Shown here piece after piece: positions 1 through 12,500 of a stretch of 64,000 bases of DNA; position 1 is the stretch's first letter; every line of letters begins with the position of its first letter. The notes below the pieces were generated by a model that was not told the DNA's origin, made no database searches, and worked only from the letters and a program-made list of their open reading frames with translations. Origin of the DNA: Paragorgia papillata (taxonomy: Eukaryota; Cnidaria; Anthozoa; Scleralcyonacea; Coralliidae); assembly GCA_035771165.1 (NCBI GenBank), contig JAWNZC010000406.1, forward strand, positions 4,001,501 through 4,065,500. Reading direction: 5' to 3'. The translations under genes and the position numbers were made by a program.

Positions 1-87
1 TTAGTAAGTCGAATAAATGTCAATCAACTAGAATATAGAAAAGTCATTTATTTTCTTCATTTTCTCTACGAAAAATATAAAGCACAC

Positions 88-342
88 ACATAGGCGTAGC
101 AAGCGGGGGGCAGGGGGGGGGGCAATTGCTCTCCCAAACTATTTGAAAAAGGAAAATTCGAGCACTTTCTGCTAGGAATTTTGGGCAACTTCGACATGTA
201 TTGCTGTGAAATATTCAAGAAAAATTCATACGTTAAGCTAAGACTGAAAAATACGGCTTAAAATTCACTATTTAACCCTAAATATTTTGGCCATAAATCT
301 CAGCCTCCCCTCCCCCCCAGAATTGGGCCGCTACACCTGTGA
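88..342. mobile_element. Short TIR element (MITE), G/C-tract ends
   Basis: The ends are imperfect inverted repeats, CACATAGGCGTAGC at the left and the complement of GGGCCGCTACACCTGTG at the right. Each is followed inward by a run of G or C. It has no coding capacity. It lies in the presumed 3' UTR or just downstream of the five-exon gene. The superfamily is not determined. Confidence 0.4.
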
Positions 343-401
343 GCCCACAAATTAATTTAGACCAACGACATTTCTGCACGAAGTAATTAATTTTAACTTG
401 T

Positions 402-572
402 TCATTCTAATTCTAGAACATTGGTCTCGGTAATGTTAAGACTTGGATTGCTTATGAGCCAGTCCGCTGGCTTCTTTTTTTGAATATTTAGCGCAATTCT
501 TGGAATTACACTGGGATATTGCTTATTGAACTCGCTTATGACGTCGTGTCTTGAAAACCACGTGTTTCGTGT
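402..572 (-). CDS. Exon 5 (terminal) of the five-exon minus-strand gene
   Basis: This 171-nt terminal exon encodes 56 residues (TRNTWFSRHDVISEFNKQYP to NVLELE) and ends in TGA at 404-402. The acceptor is TTCTTTGCAG, and phase 0 matches exon 4. A possible minus-strand AATAAA lies near 53-48, beyond a short inverted-repeat element at 88-342, so the 3' UTR may run to about the window edge. Confidence 0.75.
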   Translation of the reverse strand, partial: TRNTWFSRHDVISEFNKQYPSVIPRIALNIQKKKPADWLISNPSLNITETNVLELE

Positions 573-3500
573 CTGCAAAGAATGAAAAAATAATATGTAA
601 CAAAATGAATGCTTCAAGAACAGGAAATAATCTGGATTGTTATATACCAAAGACTTTCGTTTGTCAATAATGAAATCCTATTGGTCAAATCATGGTCACG
701 TGTTGTTCAACAAACTCAATGTTTCTTTCTGCCGAGGGAAACATTGCACTGTTTCCCTCTGACGTCAACAATGAAGAGGGAAACAGTGCAATGTTTCCCT
801 CTGACGTCGCTTTAATCATGCGTTGTTCACGTGAATACACGATTATTGCATCAGATCAAGAACTTTGGACTCTTCGGGCATTTTGAAAACAAGAGCTTGT
901 TTCGAGCTTGTTTGGTACGAAATAGTCCATTTTCCGAAAAAAAGAATTTCTATACATATCTTCAAAGAAGGTTTAAAAAACACTTGGAGAAATTTAAAGC
1001 TGTTAGTGTTGAGTCTGGTGTACTTGTTTAGTTGAATGACTTGAATTGAAATCACGAAGACAAAGTCAAAGTGTTTTGGTAAGCTTAAGTCTTTTCGCCA
1101 TTTGCAAGTTTTGAGACAGTTTTGTATTTTGTATTTTAAAAGTCTTTGCTATATAACAAAACGCTTGTTGACTTTTGCCTGGAGAAACATCGAGTTTTAC
1201 GGACCCGAAGGCTTCAATGTCACCCGAGGGCTAAAGCCCTTCGGGTCCGTAAAGACTCGAAGTCTTCGGGTCCGTAAAACTCCATGTTTCCCTCGGCGCC
1301 ATTCAACAAGTGTATAATGGATTTATTAGCTTTAGATTTATTAAAAACAAGACGCCTGGGTCAGGCGTTCACTCGGGCTACTGTCAAAGTGCGGAGGTCT
1401 CCTCCGCAGAGTGGGAGTGGGCCAAAGAAGATCAGATCGAAGGCTGAATGTAGTGCGTACTTCACACTGGTAAACATATTTATGATCAAGACAGTTGTCA
1501 GCCACATCTGTTACACTATAAAGTCAGCCAGTCAGTTTCGAAATCTACCAACAGCGTGCAAGAACACCTTGATCAAAAGCAAAGCTGTTCAACTTTTTGT
1601 CCAAGTTACTAAAAGCGAAAGGAGCAAAGAACCTGCAACATGTCTCACGGCCTCACTCAGTCAAATGGCTAATTAAAAACTGACACGTGCAAAACCCTAG
1701 ACTCGGCCTATCATAGGTAGCCCGAGTAATTAAAAATAGAATTACTGCGATTTTCGGTTGAGCTTGGAGATAGATAGTTTTATTTAAAAGTTTGATCATT
1801 GAAACGCACAAGTTGCCAAGGGAAATTCGAAACGTTGTCATGTGAGAATCTAAATGTTGTCATGGGCAAATTTAAAAGTTTGGGCAACGCCTTAATTTAT
1901 ATTGGTCGAAATGCGCAAACATTCAAATTTCCCATGGGAACGTGTCAAATGGTGAAACGATCAAACTTTTCAATAAACTGAAAATCGCTCAACTGAAAAT
2001 CGCAGTGTTTTAGTCAGACTTATATGAAAGAACAGAGTAACAGAAATGACAGAGTAACATCTTTTGCAGTTATTTTTGTTTTCTTGCTTCGTTTTTGAGA
2101 TATTTCAATAAGCCATGCAGTTCGTAAATATCGACTGCGCATCAAAATGATGCGTACTGCTTTGGGATAAAATAAACTTATTTCAATCTGCGCATTAATA
2201 AGTTTTACGCCGACGCAGAACGCGTCATTTGTGCGTCCGCGTGATTTTGATGCGCACTCGAGATTACAAACTGGCTTATTTGTTTGATATGCTACGTGGG
2301 CATATCGAGTTATCGAAGAAGGTTATCTTTATTTGCTATTAGTATAGGTAATAGCATGGTTTCGAGTGCAATTTGGAAAAAAACATGCACGAGTGAGTTT
2401 TTCAAATACTGTCAAAATAGCACGAGTCCGAAGGACGACTGCTATTTGAAGTATTTGAAAACCTCACGAGTGCATGTTTTTCCAAATTGCACGAGAAACC
2501 ATGCTATTACTTATTAATAATATACATGAAAAAATGTTCAAAACAACTGTACTAACATTTTAACGTACGTGTTTAGCCGTCCACTCCTCGCATATTTATT
2601 TGTTAAAAAAACGCTTCGCTTCCTTTACTACTTGAAAAAGTTTACTCGAGGCATAAAGAAGCTTCTGGTCTTCTTGTAGGTACTTCACTTGGCAATATTA
2701 AAGCATAACTAGCTTCAAAATTTGAACAAATTATCCCCAAAACCGCCGAATCTTGGCCGCCATCTTTGTTTTTTTTTGTGTCGGGAAAAATCCGCTGTAC
2801 AATCAATCTGATTGGTTCTTAGTGATAACAGATTTTTGCACTGTGATTACAGATTTTTGCACTGTGATTACAGATTTTTGTACTGTGATTACCAACCTCG
2901 TACCCAGGGTCTTATCTCCGCTGCTCCGCCCACCGCTGCGAAAAAACCCTGGTTGGGGCTGGTCACGTGTCTCCCAGAATATGGGAGATAACAAACTTTT
3001 CTTGTCAGGGTCGGGTGGTTATTTTGAAATTTGTCGCAGTACCTTGAATGCAAGAACAATAATTATCGAGCTCTGAATATCGAGGAAAGCTCATTGCACA
3101 AATTATTAAAAACACTCCATGGATAACAATCTGGTATTATTTATGTCCAAAATGTCAAATGTCCCACAGCCATACGGCAACCAAACGGCAATCAAACGGC
3201 AGCCAATGGCAACCAGTGGCAACCAGTGGCAACCAAGTGGCAACCACATGGCAACCAAATATAAATCAATCGCAACCAAGGGCAACCAGTGGCAACCAAG
3301 TGGCAACCAAATGGCAACCAAGTGGCAACCAAATATAAACCAATGGCAACCAGTGGCAACCAATGGCAACCAATGGCAACCAATGGCAACCAATGGCAAC
3401 CAATGGCAACCAATGGCAACCAAGAGCAACCAAGAGCAACCAAGAGCAACGAACACCCGGCGGTTCCCCAGGCAGGAGGTGGCCTCGCTTAGATTTGATT

Positions 3501-6500
3501 ATTTGAAATTTGACTATTTAAAATACATCGCCGGGTGTTCGTTGCTCTTGGTTGCTCTTGGTTGCCATTGGTTTATAAACCAATGGCAACTAGTGGCAAC
3601 CAATGGCAACCAATGGCAACCAAGAGCAACCAAGAGCAACGAACACCCGGCGGTGTCCCAGGCAGGAGGTGGGCTCGCTTAGATTTGACTATTTGAAATT
3701 TGACTATTTAAAATACATCGCCGGGTGTTCGTTGCTCTTGGTTGCCACTAGTTGCCATTGGCTTATAAACCAATGGCAACCAAGAGCAACCAAGAGCAAC
3801 GAACACCCGGCGGTGTCCCAGGCAGGAGGTGGGATCGCTTAGATTTGACTATTTGACATAGATTTGTCTATATACAACCCTTTTTCTTATTATCGGTTCT
3901 CTTGGGATGTAAAATACATCGTAAATACATCCCTAGAAAAACAAAGAAAACCGACTCAACTATTAAATAATCAGGGTTAGAGAAACTATTAAGGGCCCCC
4001 AACCTGAAGAGGCCCCTAATAACTTTGTTGGGTTAACTAGTGAATAAACTAATGAGGTTAACGGGGTAGTGGGGGCTCCCAAACACAAATTTCCTAAGGG
4101 CCCCAAGCTGCTCCGTTACGCCACTGGATCGTTGGCATAATTGACGGTCGATGCATGCCAACTCAATGTTTATGCATTTCCCAAGTGTATCTTCTGCAGT
4201 CGTCAGACCACATACAGCCCTACTAAGGTGATCGAAAATATGGCCGTTTGAAGTGTTTTAATAAAGAGTATACAGTTTTGTATTCAAAAGTTTACGTATG
4301 TAAAAAAGCGAAATATTGCTTGTAAACTGAATGCACGTACCTGATTTTATCCTTTGTGTTACTATACCTAAAGTTTAGTTAGTATCGATTTCCGTTCTAC
4401 ACATAAACATTCTAGATGCGCACTTACGATATACTCATATACAGCAAGTTTTATCCTAGCAAAACAAACCGGTTAGCGTCTCTCACTTAGCGACCGTTAG
4501 ATATTAAGGTGGCTCCCCACAGTTTCTAGAGAATTCTTAACTGGTACTGGACTTACTCAAAGTAGCCAAGTATTTTTCCTTGTGATGTATGTTTACTTGT
4601 GATGTATGTTTACTTCTCCAGTATGATTTGCAACATTCAAGTATGTTTTTGTTGTTATTTATTACTGGAAGATTGTTACCATGGCAACAACGACCCTTAA
4701 AATAGGAGATCTTTTGATACGTTTTCATATTTTTTCTGCTATTTCTCGAGGGTTTTTTTTCGGTGAATTTTATCAAACTTGGCATGTTTGAGGAAATCAG
4801 TGCTTCAAGAAACATTTTCATTGGTGTAAAATAAATGTGGGGTTATTCAGATGGTCTTGTCAATATCACTAAATTTAATGTTTTTTAACATTATCTCTTT
4901 CTTGTCCGAATTGGTCTTTGGTATTTTATTCTGGCTAACGTCAGACGATTTTATTCAACTCTGGGGAAGCCCTCGGACAGGAATGAGTTAAAGGGTGTTG
5001 GCAATAAAAATTAAGTTTGTTTAATTTGAAAGAACTCGTGAAAATGTAATAGAAGATCTTTTACAACTTTTTCGTGTCTTTCTTCGTTTGTAAGATATTT
5101 CAATTTGTTTAACTCTTTCCTGTCCGAATTGGTCTTCAGTGTTTTATTCTGGCTAACGCCAGACGATTTTATTCATCTCTGGGGAAGCCCCCGGACAGGA
5201 ATGAGTTAATATGTAAATGAGATGGGCTCTGACGTCAGGAGAAGGGTACAGTATTTTTACACAAAGCAACATCAGTTATGAAATGTTCAGTGTCACAAGC
5301 CGTTTTTATGTGCACTGTTTCAAGTGATTTCGTGAAACAAATTTAGAGATATAACTGATTTTGCTACGTGTGAAAATAATGTACCCTGCTCCTGACGTCA
5401 GAGACCATCTCATTTACACATTAAACAAATTGAAATATCTTGAAAACGAAGAAAGATGCGAAAAAATTGTAAAAGATCTTCTATTACAATTTGATGAGTT
5501 CTTTAATATTAGAGAAACTTAATTTTTGTTGCGAATGTCCTCAAATTTGTCCCGTAGGATATTTTCCAAGAAAACTAGTAGAGAGGTATACGTTTCTTTT
5601 TAAACTGTGCTAATTTTCAAACAAATTACTGAAAGAAACGCAAGATATCTGCGTTCATGCCTGGGCGATTTTACGCGTGCTGACGTCATACAATTTCCTG
5701 ATTATCAGTGAACTTGCCGCCAAATTAGCAACCAGCTTAGGCGCAGTTATAAAACCCTAGGGAGCCACCTTGACTGATTTATGTCTAAAGTGCTTACCGG
5801 TAAACGTTGTTTATTCCTAGATGGCCAGGTCAGCGGATGTCTCGTAGAATTTGTTTGGGGCGTACAGATCTCTCTTCGAGCAAAGTTACCCATAGCCTTG
5901 TGTACAACAATTGTTGTCGGAGACTGAGCAGGGACCAGCTTTGGGAGACAGGGATCTTCCTCAATGTTTTCTAAAGGATCGATAGTGGGATTGTCGAATT
6001 TTGGAAACAAAGCTTGTCTGGACATATGAGAGCTCAGTGGGTGTTCTTGAGGAAATGTTACTTTTATTTGCTTATCACTGAAAATGTAAAACAACAAGTA
6101 ATGGTGATCCTTCCTGTTATTCTGTTAATATCAGTGCATGTGAAGGCCTACATTAATAATGGCCAATAGCAGAAATTACAATTAGTAATGGTGATAACAG
6201 AAATTACCATTAGTAATGGGTGATACCAGAAATTACCATTAGTAATGGTGATACCAGAATTTACCATTAGTAATGGTGATACCAGAATTTACCATTAGTA
6301 ATGGTGATGACAGAATTACCCTTAGTAATGGTGATATGAGAAATTACCATAAGTCATGGTGATACTTGAAATTACCATTAGTAATCGGTGATACCAGAAA
6401 TTCCATTAGTAATCGGTGATACCAGAATTTACCATTAGTAATGGGGTGATACCAGAAATTACAATGAGTAATAGTACCAGAAATTACCATATATGAGCAA

Positions 6501-9500
6501 TGGTACCAGAAATTACCATTAGTAGTAATGGTAGCAGAGTGAAATTTTAAAACGGTACAATTTTGCACGCGACGTCAAGACCGCCATCATGCTTGATTGA
6601 TTTTTCGTCGTAACCACTTCACGATAAGTTGTACGTATACATGTAGCACATGCAGTAGGTTTGCGAGCTTGGGATAATGTAACACTATACTAACAGACGT
6701 TTGGTGGATGTTCGTTTAGCTCATATACTCAGAAAATGTATCTGAGCCTTAGACAGGGATCGAACTTGCAACTTTTACATTTAAAAGTTAGGTTAGACGC
6801 TCTAACTATAGCTTGCGTAGCAGGCGTTCTGTTCTGGGGGAAAGGGTTGAGAGGGGCAGCGGAAAGAGGCTTGAGAGGGCGCCGGTGGAGCGCGCGCGAG
6901 AGGCGATTTTATTATTTTCTCCGGAGTAGCAGTTGCACTACCCAGCGCGCTCATCCCTCAACTGTGACAATGACAATTATGCCTTTAGTAATTGTAATTA
7001 GCAATTCCCGCAAAAACCCAACACCTATGGCGAGGCATGTTCACGCTCAATCAACGTTAATTTCTGGAACAGTTTTTCATTGGTTATTTGAAGAGGTGTT
7101 GATTATAAGTTCCAGTCATATTTACATAAAATTGTCTCGTTTATGAATAGGATTTTGGCAGGCGTTCCTTCGCCTTTCCCCCCAATTTCCCCCCCCCCCC
7201 TATTTTCTTCTCGCCTCGTTTTATTTTTTTCTCGCCTCACGCGCGCGCTCCACCGGCGCCCTCTCAACCCTTTCCCCCAGAACAGAACGCCTGCTACACA
7301 GGCTACTCTAACTATTCAGCTACTGAGGATCGGATGGAGAACTAAGGTTGCAAGTTTATAGTTATATGTGTACTATGTCATAAGCGGCAGCATTGCACGT
7401 AGTTTTTTTTCCAAAAACTTTGGATTACATTATTGATGTTGTACTTATAGCAAATTTCCTTAGCTTAAACTAAAACCTTCTGAATACAACTTATAATTTG
7501 AACTTACTGAACTTGACTGGTTGAAGGTCTTGGTATGCTAGGAAAGTAAAAAAGTGAAATAATAAGTGTACAGTCAGTTCTTTTTCAGACATGTAATTAT
7601 ATATGTTTATTTTCTTAGTCCCAAAATGTGAGTTGAAATCACAAATCTCAACCACAGAACACGGCCACTATATACATGTAAAATAAAGCGTGCTGTGTAG
7701 GTAGTGTTGAAACAACAATCGAAATATAGTAAGGTTTGATACACTGCCGAAACAGAGAACGTAGGAGTCTAACGTTTCGAGCGAAGGCCCTTCGTCAGCG
7801 AGAAACGTCTAGCTCTGTTTTAGCAGTATATCAAACCATACTATATTTCACGTATACATGTAGCTACAATCCTGGACAAAAGTGCTTAGGACACTATGCG
7901 AAAATCGGCAAAGTAGCCCAACAATTTTGTCCAGGATTGTCTGCAAATGACGAATTTATGAATTTTCAATAAAACACAGCTTTTTAACTTTGTAACATTG
8001 CAAAACATATACAGTTTAATGAAAGAACCCCCGTCTCTGCTCGCCCTTACCCCCTCAATGGGGAAGGGATCACTGGAGCAGAGTCTCTGCAGAGTTCCCA
8101 TCCGCACCGGTACCACCCGCACGAGAGCTCTTATTTAATTTGCATATTCACCGAACCTTCTATACTCCACAAACAATCTGTTGTTCATGCGTGTGGGAGC
8201 GTAAATGTGTCATTTTGGAACAAACTGCCCAGAATCGCCGCGCCCAAATTGTTTTTTTCTTCGATTTTGTTTAATTCGTCATTTTCAGACAATCCTGGAC
8301 AAACGTGCTTGGGACACTGTGCGAAAATCGTCGAAATCGGCAAAGTGGCCTAACAATTTTGTCCAGGATTGTAGGTAACATTTTGAAATGCATGACTCAA
8401 CGTATACGGCATTTTTTTCTGTTACGTATGTGCATTTAGTTGCGTATACTAGTTTGATTCCTATATATATATACAGCCATTTTTCTGAGTACAGTAAAAA
8501 TCCGCTAACAAGAACCTACCACTATTAAGAACCTCAGGCTGAAATTAAGAATTTATTTATATAAGAATATATAAGAATATAAGAACGTAATTTAAAGATT
8601 TTTTAATTAAAGATTTTTTATTTAAAAACCAATTTTTGTAACCAAAAAGGTTAAATTACATCAGCAAGAATATCAGTACATTAAAAAGAATAGGAAATAG
8701 GAAATTACATTAATTACACACGTTCATAAAAGTATTAAAAGATTCTCTATTACGAAAATGTTAAGTATATTTAAAATTATGGACAGTTTTTCTTTGAAAT
8801 CATTTGTGGTAAAAAAGATTTCTGAAAACGATCAGTTCTGCATAAAAAGTTATCATATTTACTCCTAGATCTGAGATCATACTGGACAGGAACTTTATAA
8901 AGTAAAAACTCTCCCAACTTCATATTATTCATGTTCTTTTCAAAAAAATGTTCACAGAGTTTTTCACGTCGTATTCTTAGTGACAGGATATCAGTACAGG
9001 CCAGGGCCTCCCTGTAACTGCATAGTGGTAACATGATTTTCATTGCCCGTTTTTGCACCTTTTCAATGTCTTCACTTAAATAATCTTGAATGTTGAAATG
9101 CCACACTTGACATGCATATTCAAGGACAGGCCTTATGATTGTAGTGTACACGGTAAGAAGAGTCTTTATGTCAGCACTCGATCGTTTTAAAAGCTTTAGC
9201 ATATAAAGCCGTTTTCCTGCTTTTTTAACAATTTGATTTACATGCTCATTCCAGCACATGTTATCCTGGACAGTAAGCCCCAGGATACGAGCAGATTTCA
9301 CTCGTTCGACAATGACGTCATCTACAGTTAATGGCGAAAAGGCGCGTTTCTCTTTTGCAAAGTCAATTACTAATTCTTTACATTTTTTGACGTTAAGCTT
9401 CATTTTATTATTTATAGTCCAGTTATGAATATAATCCACCAGATCTTGCAAATTACTATCACAATCCGGAGCAATACTTTCTGTTACAGTACTGTCATCG

Positions 9501-12500
9501 ACATATTTCCATCGGTCAGTCCAATCCACTAAAAGATCGTTTATCATTACCAGGAAAAGTATTGGTCCAATTACCGTTCCTTGTGGTACTCCTCCGTTGA
9601 TTGTTTTCCATTCTGATACATAATGGACTAATTTAACACGTTGTTTACGTTCCGTGAGGAAACTTCTTATCCAGTTTGTTATAGTTGATGGTACGTTTAT
9701 GTCGATTAACTTCTGTAAGAGTATGTTGTGATCTATAAGATCAAAAGCTTTGCTAAAGTCGAGAAAAAAGATTCTCACAGTGTTCTTAGATGCGTCAGTT
9801 TCACTTAATAAGTGATGAACAAAGCTTAATAAAGCATGCGTCGTCGATGAATTTTTTAAAGAACCATATTGGCGGGGATCGATTTTTTCTTTTAGGAACT
9901 CGATTAACCAGTCTGTGACAAAACGTTCGCAGATTTTGGACAGGGTGGCAGTTAGTGATATAGGACGCAGATCTTTGGTGATGTCAGCAGGTACAGGTAT
10001 TTTAGGAATTGGAATAACGTCTGCTTTTTTCCACATTATTGGAACTATTGCTTGTTGGATGGAAGCATTAAGGATTGAGGCCACAGGCGAAGCGAGCACA
10101 TAGGCATACATCTTTAGGACCCAGTTAGGGATTCCATCTGGACCTGGTGATTTATAAATAGATATGGTGGATAGTTTGTTATACACATCCATCTCGTTAA
10201 TAATAAAGTGTGGTACAATGTCAGAACAATTGTTTTCTTCAATGACAGAGGTGGGAATTAGTGGGATGATTTCTTGAGTAACTGAGGCAAAAGCGTCATT
10301 GATTTTTCCCGCAAGCGCGTTTCCAGATACAACTTGGTTATTTAAAATAAGAGTTGAAAAAGCCTTCTTCTTGGGATATCCCGCAAGTTGTTTTATGGAA
10401 TCCCACCACTTTTTTGGATTTGGATTTGACTTTAGTTGTTCTATTTTTTTCTCTAGGAAGGCAGATCTAAGCTTCTTACCTTCTCTATTTGCCTGGTTGC
10501 GCAATTGTCGGTACAAACTGTGTTCTCTACGGTGGAATGCCTTTTGCCTATCTTGGATGATTTTCTTATATCCTGGAGTTACCCACGGTTTATCCTTGTC
10601 ATGCAACTTGACAGTTTTCGCAGGGAGGAAACAATCTAGACCAGATTGTATGACATTTTGAAAAATGCCCAATTTTTCATCACACGAAACTGTGTGGTAT
10701 AGTGAGATCCAGTTGAATTCGGCTAACCATTTCCCAAAAGCTAACTTTGTGGCATTACTGCCATGTCTAATCTTCACTTTCGTGCTTTCATTTTTAGTTT
10801 TACATTTAGTGAGGGCCCACAAAATTGAATTGTGATCACTGAGTCCAATTGGTGAGATAATCATGGGGGAATTACAGTTGCCCCACATGTTTGTAAGGAT
10901 TAGGTCCAAAATTGCATTTTCTCTTGTCGGTTGTTTGACAATCTGTTTTAACGTAAAATGTCTTAACAATGTTGAAACTGGACATCTGTTGAAATCTCCA
11001 ACCAGGAAAATTCCAGCATTTGGATACTTGGCAAGAGCTTGATCTAATTTAGTCATCAGATGTTCAACAAGGGCGTTGTTATCATTAGAGGGTGCATGAT
11101 AGACAACACAGACGATTAAACAGGAAAAACCTCGGAAAAGTTTATGGGGTCTTAGATAAAACCATAATGTTTCGAAAGAAGGATCTTGTAAGTCGTCCAG
11201 GGTTTTAAAGGGAATATGCGATTTTATAAATGTACATACTCCTCCTCCCGACCTAGAAATTCTGTCTCGTCTTACTAAGGAACCTATCCTAACGTAAAGA
11301 ACCTATCCCAGGCTGATTTGGTAAAATGTAGGTTCTTGTTAGCGGGTTTTTACTTATAAGTCGAACCCGAATTAGCGTACTTAAATTACACTACGAGTAC
11401 GATTATAATTTAGGCCGCAGGAAGACTGGTGCTAAGAAGTCGCACTCGCATCAACAAAACGTTTATTTATGCTTTCCTCTTAACTTACTTTGGAACTCAG
11501 AAATTATTCTAAATAAAATCGTCACAATAGTAGTTTTATTTTATATATTTATTCGTCGCAATTCCATGCAGAAAAATATACTAACTAAAAGGTTGGGCCA
11601 GTATAAAATGAAAATTTGGTGAAAAAATGTCCTTGTCCTTCTGCAATATATATACTGTATATTCTTCAGTCTTAACTTTATATTCTTGAATATATTAAGA
11701 AATTATAAACTGAGAACGAGGTTTCTTGCAAGCGGCTGGGTTGGTATACTTTCAAGACGTCGGTCTGATATATTTCTGCACAGACCGGAGTAAACGAGGT
11801 TAATAAATCGTTGATTATATGGTATTTCAAGTTTTTTGTATGAAAATTAGTGCTAAAACCTTAGAAATTTACGCCAGCAAATTCACCATCTGGGACAACA
11901 GTCCGGACACGGAAAAAGACGAACAGTGATCTGGATATTCATTTCCACGGACCGTGCGTTAACCAATCAGAAGTCAAAATATTACAATTCAAAGCCATAT
12001 AATGTTTTAAGCAATCTTATATCAGTGATAACAAACAAGAAGAAATGTTCTTCCTTTTAATAGTTATTATAGAAAAAGTAGTGACCCGGCCCTGCGCTTT
12101 ATATGACCAAAAACTTCTTACCCTGCCATGTTTTGCATGCACTGGGCTATAGTCTTTTAATTAGTAAATTAACTTTGCATGGTTGAATATCTTATTAGAT
12201 TCGATATATATTATATACTTACAGTTCATCATTCCATCTTAAGTTACTTTTCTTCAAAAGGGTTAAATCGTAATGCTGAGAAAACGGATATCCTCTAAAA
12301 ACAAATACAAAACGTTGCCAACAATTCAGTGAAACCGTATACTAAATATAATTTGACTCGGTAGCGGAAATTTAGTCGTCCAAGCATAATAACAGAGGAA
12401 TGAACCACTCAAAAAATATTTATATACTTCACCACAAATAAAAAAAAACCCGGAAAATATGCGAAAATTCTGGCCTGATTTATAAGTCTAGAGTCCAAAA

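Larger units (their letters stand above)
8492..11353. mobile_element. pogo/Tigger-like TIR element interrupted by a LINE
   Basis: The left end CAGTAAAAATCCGCTAACAA matches, inverted, the right end TTGTTAGCGGGTTTTTACT over about 26 bp. TA precedes the left end at 8490-8491, and the right end runs into TTA, close to a TA duplication. CAGTAAAA with a CGC step resembles pogo/Tigger termini. Only about 100 bp of the element itself remains visible, because the interior is the LINE. So it was a short non-autonomous element that served as a LINE target. Confidence 0.6.

Noticed and set aside
3119..3682. 187-codon Asn/Gln/Trp-rich ORF and overlapping minus-strand Leu/Cys/His ORFs
   Set aside because: They arise from the CAATGGCAAC minisatellite and its hairpin array. 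Units of 10 and 11 bp do not preserve one frame, and there are no splice or start features.
6150..6545. Possible CRISPR array because of ~28-bp repeats
   Set aside because: The repeats are contiguous and degenerate without unique spacers, and the genome is eukaryotic.
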